Shown: positions 15,645 to 19,586 of the stretch, in pieces
How positions within the stretch are numbered: the first letter of the stretch is position 1
Layout: each line of letters starts with the position of its first letter
Source of the DNA: an uncultured Atopobium sp.
GTDB taxonomy: Bacteria; Actinomycetota; Coriobacteriia; Coriobacteriales; Atopobiaceae
DNA: 19,586 bases
Assembly (NCBI GenBank): GCA_938041635.1
Contig: CALIAD010000020.1
Location: 1 to 19,586 of the forward strand
Reading direction: 5' to 3'
Position numbers and translations under genes: made by a program
The notes under the pieces: model-generated
The model's database searches: none
Seen by the model: only the letters and a program-made list of their open reading frames with translations
What the model was told of the DNA's origin: nothing

Positions 15645-15977
15645 CTGCTTCCAATCGGAGTGGAAAGAACCATTTGTGTCAATATAAGACCATGTACCAT
15701 CCTAATGATGAACCCATCCTTTGGTGACAAGACCATAACCCTCATCAAAGAAGTATGCCTTTCCATCGATGAGGTGAGCACCTACAAATGCTGGGTAAGC
15801 ATCCTGAGAAGGATCAAAATACCAAGTTTTACCATTAGGCGTTGTGTACCAACCCTTGGCTGCATTACCGCTAGCATCTACATAGTGCCAACCAGAATCA
15901 TCTTTAATCCACTGGCTTGTGACAAGTGTTCCATCTTCTTTGTAATAGTGGAATTGGCCGTTTTCTTGTCTCCATCC
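15009..15977 (-). repeat. cell-wall-binding repeat modules of the transpeptidase
   Basis: Degenerate repeats of about 20 residues (GW...W-Y-F/Y-F-D...G). In part they form a longer composite module: SGWFNTPNGKTWYFD, then YYFDEGYGL, then a W-W segment. The same composite modules occur in the amidase at 18790-19586 in opposite orientation, close to identical over short DNA stretches. Confidence 0.75.
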
Positions 15978-15983
15978 AGAAGA

Positions 15984-16280
15984 CTAAGGGGTTGGCGAAG
16001 TATTCTCTGTTGGAACAGCAGGTGTCTGGTCTGTTGTTGGAGTTGTTGTTGGCGTTGCAGGCGAGGTAGGCTGAGAGTTTTCAGGTGCTGTAGGAGAAGT
16101 ATTTTCAGATGTTGCAGTAGTTTCAGTTGTTACAGCAGGGACATTTACTGCGGATGTATCAGTAGTCTCTGCAAAAGCGGGAGCAGCATGGAAGCCACAA
16201 AGCAGAGCTGCGCTTAGCGAAGCAACTGCAATAAGTTTTTGCATTGAAGGCCTGCTGGACAAACATGTCTTCTTTTTCAT
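15984..16280 (-). CDS. N-terminal fragment of the broken transpeptidase (signal peptide + linker)
   Basis: A 98-residue open stretch before the first TAG. It has a secretion signal (about 1-38, APAFA cleavage region) followed by a low-complexity Thr/Pro/Ser/Glu linker of about 60 residues. AAAGGA lies eight bases upstream of ATG 16280. If the TAG is read as stop, only a small exported Pro/Thr-rich peptide is made. Confidence 0.45.
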   Translation of the reverse strand: MKKKTCLSSRPSMQKLIAVASLSAALLCGFHAAPAFAETTDTSAVNVPAVTTETTATSENTSPTAPENSQPTSPATPTTTPTTDQTPAVPTENTSPTP

Positions 16281-16625
16281 TTGCATATCCTTTTTTGAAG
16301 GGATAACTTTCTATATAAATAATAGTTTGATGTGTCTGTTATTGTTCCCGTAAATTAATCCGATACAAATTCTCTATCTTCTATGAAAAAATGCTCAACT
16401 AATGAGATAAAAATCGTTTAATAGCAGATATATCCATAAATAAATGCTGGAAAACAGCTTGATTACCTGTGGCTCTTCCGGTAGATGGTGTGAAAATCTC
16501 CATGAGTGGTTTCTCGCCACATAAGTTGTTGATTAAGGTTATTATATTTCACGTGGCGAAACGTCACGGTATCGCGCTCCACAGGCGCAGTTTTGCCCTG
16601 CGGGGCTAAGAAAGAAAGGCACGAA
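16281..16625. other. divergent spacer, transpeptidase / cold-shock gene
   Basis: AT-rich non-coding stretch. Near the left end is the transpeptidase ribosome site (AAAGGA) with TATATA and TATTAT elements just upstream on the minus strand, a possible -10. On the plus side an AT-rich TATTATATT (16540-16548) is a possible -10 for the cold-shock gene, giving a leader of about 70 bases of higher GC. A TTCTCGCCA copy lies at 16511-16519. No coding frame or RNA gene was recognised from 16320 to 16500. Confidence 0.6.
16511..16519 (+). repeat. TTCTCGCCA motif, intergenic copy
   Basis: Plus-strand copy of the ten-fold repeated 9-mer, about 110 bases upstream of the cold-shock gene and not part of a hairpin. 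Confidence 0.7.
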
Positions 16626-16829
16626 ATGGCTCAGGGTACTGTAAAGTGGTTTAATCCAGACAAGGGTTACGGCTTCATCTCTCGTGAGGATGGCGACGAT
16701 CTGTTCGTACACTTCTCCGAGATTCAGATGGACGGTTTCAAGACTCTCGACGAGGGTCAGCCTGTCGAGTTTGAGATTACCACCGGCCAGAACGGTAAGC
16801 TCCAGGCTTCTAGCGTCCACAAGATCTAG
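16626..16829 (+). CDS. cspA: cold-shock domain RNA chaperone
   Basis: A 67-residue single OB-fold protein of the CspA family, which binds single-stranded nucleic acid and loosens RNA structure. Both RNA-binding motifs are present: RNP1 KGYGFISRE (about 16-24) and RNP2 LFVHFSEI (about 29-36), after the family start MAQGTVKWFN. Length is exactly typical. I chose ATG 16626 (AAAGG seven bases upstream) over an ATG at 16593 that would add 11 residues of non-family sequence. The 5' leader is probably long, as in other csp genes, which fits post-transcriptional control. A strong terminator follows. Whether it is cold-induced or constitutive cannot be told. Confidence 0.96.
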   Translation: MAQGTVKWFNPDKGYGFISREDGDDLFVHFSEIQMDGFKTLDEGQPVEFEITTGQNGKLQASSVHKI

Positions 16830-16850
16830 TCCTTGCGAACACTACCATCA

Positions 16851-16877
16851 AAAGGAGACCTTCGGGTCTCCTTTTTT
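16851..16877 (+). terminator. Rho-independent terminator after the cold-shock gene
   Basis: A perfect 10-bp stem AAAGGAGACC / GGTCTCCTTT (16851-16860, 16865-16874) is capped by a stable TTCG tetraloop and followed by a T run to 16877. It lies between convergent genes, but the opposite strand lacks as good a T run. Confidence 0.93.
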
Positions 16878-16916
16878 GTTACACCGACATTTTTATAGTG
16901 GCGCTACCTAGGAACT

Positions 16917-17579
16917 TTAATACCAGTGCTTAATGGTAAAGTTAGCAAGTTCAGAGAGTTTCTCGATGTCTTGATGTTCATCATCACAATTAACAGCGCA
17001 GGTAATAAGACCAACAGAATTTCCTGTCTGAAGAGCCAGAGGAATGTCTTCAAACAGAATTGTTTTCTCCGCTGGAGTATTAAGGCGTTTAAGTACCTCA
17101 AGATACAGATACGGTTCATCTTTTGCAGATCCAACATCTGCTGCAAATATCTGAGTATTAAAAAGTGCGGATAAGTTTAAACGAGGTTCCAGCATGCCAA
17201 GCAGCTCTGGCTCGTTAACGGTGGCCAGCGCTGTAGAGATATTTCTTTCTTTTAACTTGCTGACAAAATCAACAACACCAGGACGGAGTTGCACCGAGTT
17301 CACAAAGAAACTTTTGCTTAGCTCTTTCCACTCTGTGACGATTTCCTCAGGATTTTCCCTTAGTCCATAGGTGGCAATTGCCCATTCTGCGCCTTTTTCA
17401 AATCCAAGCGGGGAGAGAATCTTGCCAATTTCTGGGGTGTAAGGGATTCCTCGCGACTCAAAAAACTCCTGGTCAACAAGCTTCCAGATGTGATGCGTGT
17501 GGGCAATGGTGCCGTCAAAATCAAAAATAGCTGCTTCAAAATCTATTGCAAGAATATCTTCAAGTGTCGAGAAAATCAC
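16917..17579 (-). CDS. HAD-superfamily phosphatase (phosphoglycolate phosphatase / beta-PGM-like)
   Basis: A 220-residue cytoplasmic haloacid-dehalogenase-fold hydrolase with a helical cap of the beta-phosphoglucomutase type. Motif I is DFDGT (nucleophile D20, acid D22), motif II ends at T120 in TALAT, motif III is K153 in AKDEP, and motif IV is E177-D178 in LFEDI. All catalytic residues are present, so it should be active. The substrate cannot be told from sequence; likely a small phosphorylated metabolite. The start is taken as GTG 17579 with a weak GGAA upstream; no better ATG exists before motif I. It is convergent with the cold-shock gene and divergent from the amidase. Confidence 0.88.
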   Translation of the reverse strand: MIFSTLEDILAIDFEAAIFDFDGTIAHTHHIWKLVDQEFFESRGIPYTPEIGKILSPLGFEKGAEWAIATYGLRENPEEIVTEWKELSKSFFVNSVQLRPGVVDFVSKLKERNISTALATVNEPELLGMLEPRLNLSALFNTQIFAADVGSAKDEPYLYLEVLKRLNTPAEKTILFEDIPLALQTGNSVGLITCAVNCDDEHQDIEKLSELANFTIKHWY

Positions 17580-17617
17580 AGAGTTCCAATCAAGTTGCGG
17601 TGAGCTTGTGTTTTTTA

Positions 17618-17645
17618 TTGTTGACGTGTCAGTCTAGTGTAAACT
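17618..17645 (+). promoter_or_regulatory. candidate amidase promoter
   Basis: TTGTTG (17618-17623) and TAAACT (17640-17645) are 16 bases apart in the 113-base divergent spacer, about 48 bases before the amidase ATG. A good CGGAGGA ribosome site follows. Confidence 0.45.
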
Positions 17646-17692
17646 TTTAACAAGTGTGAAGAGGAGTAAACCAATACTTTTCGGAGGACCGC

Positions 17693-19586
17693 ATGAAACG
17701 GAGCTTATTTAATACTCGCGGTAAATTGCTTGCTGTTTTGTTCTTTGTTGCAGCATTGTTTGTAACAACAGTTCAAAACGCATATGCAACTACCTACACA
17801 ACTATGGATGCCCAAGGCAACATAATTCAGAGCCAGTCTCTGAGTGATGCTGTTGCGCTTTCTCGTGCAACAGGAAGACCAATTGCGCTAGATCCTGGCC
17901 ACAGTGATGGTACAGATGGTCGAGACCCAGGCGCAATGTACTACGGTTTAAAAGAAGGCGATATTGCCTGGGCTACAGCTATGTACGTTAAGAAATATCT
18001 TGAGCAGTGGGGAGTTCCCGTTGTAGTGGTTCGTGGAGAGCATGAAGACCCTTCGCTCAAAACACGCGTTCAGCGTGCCGTTGATGCAAACGCTTGTGCC
18101 ATCATCTCGCTTCACTACAATGCCGGCCCTGCATCTGCAACGGGCTCAGAGGTCTTAGTTCCTCATGACGTTAGCTATAACCATGATCTTTATGTTGCTG
18201 GCCAGGCACTTGCTGGCAAGATTAACTATTACTTGAGAGAAAAAGCGGGTATTGTCACCCGAGGTGATGGCGCTACTGAGCGTGGCTACAACGATAAAGA
18301 CGGTACAGACTATTACGAGAATGGCGATGAGTCCGATTATTACGGTATTGTCCGCTATGCTCGTCAAAAGGGAATTCTTGGCGTAATTATTGAGCATCAA
18401 TTCATCTCTAATCCAGCACATGCTGCTGAGTTTAAAGACCTTGGTGATAATTCTAAGGTTGACTACATTGGCTGGGCAGATGCATGGGCAATTTGGGAAA
18501 TGTACAGCTCTGATACCTGGTGGAGCATGAGCAGTGTTTCAGTAGCTCAAAAGGATAGTGACATCACTCTAAAGCCAGTTCTTACCGGTGTAGTTTCTGA
18601 CGCAACATTTACTTACAGCTACGCTGGTCCAGACGGAACTAAGGTGACGGTCGCATCTAACACTACGGCAACTTCGTCTACTTTTACGCTTCCTGCAAGC
18701 GGTCGTTACACTTTGTACATCACTGCAAGGTCTTCTGATGGCCAAGAGATAACCCGTCAGACAAACTATGACGCTAAGATTAAAGAGTCCTATGGCTGGC
18801 GTAGAGCCGCTGAAGGATGGATGTATTCCGACGATAACGGTACTGCTTACGTAAGTAGATGGCTCAAAGACGATGATGGCTGGCATTATTTTGATGCTAG
18901 GGGAGTTGCTGTTTCTGGTTGGTTTACCACGCCAAATGGTAAAGTTTGGTATTTTGACGCAGCTGCACCTCATAACGCTGCTGTTCTTGGTCAAAAAACC
19001 ATTTCGGGTAAGTCTTATTACTTTGACGAGATTAATGGAATGGCAAAGAATACCTGGGTTCACCAGGCTGATGATTCTTGGTCTTGGGCAACAGAAAATG
19101 GTTCACTGCATGCCGGTTGGAAACACATGCCTAACGGCAAGTGGTTCTATTTTGATGCTAACAACAATTACCATGCCACTTTTGGTCTTATGACTGATGG
19201 ATACAAGAAGTACTACATTGATCAGAATCGTGGACTGATTTATGGCGGTTGGGTCAATCTTGCTAATGGCGATTGGATCTGGCTCAATGATGACGGTACG
19301 CTTTATTCTGGCTGGAAGTACATGTCTAATGGCAAGTGGTTCTACTTTGATGAAAATGCTGAGTATCCACTGATGAAGACAGGACTTGTTACCACAGCTA
19401 GCGGCTCATACTACGTTGATGCTAATAACGGTATGAAGGTTAATGACTGGGTAGAGATGCCTAATAATGTCTGGGCTTGGGCTCAATCTAATGGTGCTCT
19501 TGTTTCTGGTTGGTTTAATACACCAAATGGTAAGACATGGTACTTTGATCCAAATACAAAAGAGCACGGTGCTCTCTTTGGTCTTC
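17693..19586 (+). CDS. exported N-acetylmuramoyl-L-alanine amidase with cell-wall-binding repeats (partial)
   Basis: Cuts the bond between N-acetylmuramic acid and L-alanine in peptidoglycan; acts outside the membrane, for example in cell separation or wall turnover. The frame is open for 631 codons and runs off the window. Layout: a signal peptide (about 1-32, AYA cleavage region); an Amidase_3 domain (about 63-265) with zinc and catalytic residues H70 in DPGH, E88, H141 in SLHYN and E234 in IIEHQFISN; an Ig-like all-beta stretch (about 280-362); then aromatic wall-binding repeats from about 368 on, including MPNGKWFYFD and SGWFNTPNGKTWYFD. These closely match the repeats of the neighbouring transpeptidase, so both enzymes likely bind the same wall polymer. 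The ATG is preceded by CGGAGGA. The C-terminus is unseen. Confidence 0.93.
   Translation, partial: MKRSLFNTRGKLLAVLFFVAALFVTTVQNAYATTYTTMDAQGNIIQSQSLSDAVALSRATGRPIALDPGHSDGTDGRDPGAMYYGLKEGDIAWATAMYVKKYLEQWGVPVVVVRGEHEDPSLKTRVQRAVDANACAIISLHYNAGPASATGSEVLVPHDVSYNHDLYVAGQALAGKINYYLREKAGIVTRGDGATERGYNDKDGTDYYENGDESDYYGIVRYARQKGILGVIIEHQFISNPAHAAEFKDLGDNSKVDYIGWADAWAIWEMYSSDTWWSMSSVSVAQKDSDITLKPVLTGVVSDATFTYSYAGPDGTKVTVASNTTATSSTFTLPASGRYTLYITARSSDGQEITRQTNYDAKIKESYGWRRAAEGWMYSDDNGTAYVSRWLKDDDGWHYFDARGVAVSGWFTTPNGKVWYFDAAAPHNAAVLGQKTISGKSYYFDEINGMAKNTWVHQADDSWSWATENGSLHAGWKHMPNGKWFYFDANNNYHATFGLMTDGYKKYYIDQNRGLIYGGWVNLANGDWIWLNDDGTLYSGWKYMSNGKWFYFDENAEYPLMKTGLVTTASGSYYVDANNGMKVNDWVEMPNNVWAWAQSNGALVSGWFNTPNGKTWYFDPNTKEHGALFGL
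18790..19586 (+). repeat. cell-wall-binding repeat modules of the amidase
   Basis: Tandem degenerate repeats in which a composite unit (GWF-TPNGK-WYFD, YYFDE--GM, W-W-A--NG, GWK-MPNGKWFYFD) recurs about twice before the window edge. They are homologous to the transpeptidase repeats at 15009-15977 but inverted relative to them. Confidence 0.75.

Larger units (their letters stand above)
14427..16280 (-). pseudogene. exported L,D-transpeptidase with cell-wall-binding repeats, broken by two TAG codons
   Basis: A single reading frame of about 617 codons. From the N-terminus it encodes: a signal peptide (KKK start, hydrophobic core, APAFA cleavage region), a Thr/Pro/Ser-rich linker, about ten aromatic cell-wall-binding repeats (W-Y-F-D...G type), and a C-terminal YkuD L,D-transpeptidase domain with the catalytic SHGCVRL motif. 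Such enzymes make 3-3 peptidoglycan cross-links or attach proteins to the wall. The frame is interrupted by TAG at 15984-15986 (linker/repeat boundary) and TAG at 15702-15704 (within a repeat, after GWVHH); translation stays in phase across both, with no frameshift. I prefer ATG 16280 over 16286, which lies too close to AAAGGA. Possibilities are a recent pseudogene, nonsense suppression, phase-like variation or sequencing error. TAG is a normal stop for dnaE and ruvB here, so general recoding is unlikely. Confidence 0.8.

Noticed and set aside
15702..15986. General reassignment of TAG to an amino acid
   Set aside because: TAG ends yigZ, dnaE, the NAD synthetase homologue, ruvB (twice in a row) and the cold-shock gene at family-typical lengths, so it works as a stop in this organism.
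593..16519. TTCTCGCCA copies as FtsK-orienting or Chi-like polar sites
   Set aside because: Orientation is 6 plus to 4 minus within 20 kb, without the strand bias those sites show; a whole-genome map could still change this.
18155..19063. Minus-strand open frames inside the amidase, one with a hydrophobic segment
   Set aside because: They are antisense shadows of a gene with clear catalytic motifs and repeats, and lack convincing ribosome sites or family features.
1..19586. CRISPR array, insertion sequence, prophage or tRNA gene
   Set aside because: No regularly spaced direct repeats, transposase or integrase motifs, terminal inverted repeats with target duplications, or cloverleaf with TTC-loop signature were seen on either strand.

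Overview
The window reads as chromosomal DNA of a Gram-positive, peptide-using, probably anaerobic bacterium. The evidence is exported cell-wall enzymes with repeated glycan/choline-binding modules, a superoxide reductase, strong AGGAGG-type ribosome sites, an actinobacterial-style DnaE with an intact PHP metal site, and GAAC-N4-GTT LexA-type boxes. My best guess is a member of the Coriobacteriia (Atopobium/Lancefieldella/Olsenella-like). That placement is inference, not a database result.

Left end (1-2.2 kb): RNase P RNA (rnpB) lies on the minus strand and is followed by a hairpin. A plus-strand pair follows: a single-domain glucose-type PTS EIIA (crr) and a YigZ/IMPACT-family protein. A 70-residue membrane protein on the minus strand overlaps the end of yigZ tail to tail. 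From 2.2 to 5.1 kb there are two tandem minus-strand papain-like aminopeptidases of the PepC/bleomycin hydrolase family, separated by a perfect-stem terminator.

Middle (5.1-14.4 kb, all plus strand): dnaE (replicative DNA polymerase III alpha) sits behind a promoter with a LexA-like box. Then come a superoxide reductase lacking the desulforedoxin cysteines, a glutamine-dependent NAD synthetase homologue whose nitrilase and synthetase motifs are both degraded, the overlapping ruvC-ruvA-ruvB operon behind a strong LexA-type palindrome, and a small DUF6483-like protein. A bidirectional terminator closes this block.

Right end (14.4-19.6 kb): an exported L,D-transpeptidase with cell-wall-binding repeats (minus strand) is one continuous reading frame broken by two in-frame TAG codons. 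A cold-shock protein gene, a HAD phosphatase gene (minus) and an exported Amidase_3 N-acetylmuramoyl-L-alanine amidase follow. The amidase carries the same repeat modules in opposite orientation and runs off the window.

Most unusual signals: (1) the 9-mer TTCTCGCCA (either strand) occurs ten times where about 0.15 would be expected by chance. It lies in three coding reading frames, in three intergenic spacers, and as an inverted pair forming a terminator stem, a pattern like DNA-uptake sequences. (2) The NAD synthetase homologue looks like a double pseudoenzyme. (3) The transpeptidase carries two amber codons. (4) dnaE and ruvCAB appear to share a LexA operator type. Positions 1-96 hold no feature I can support; short open frames touch the edge but none is recognisable.
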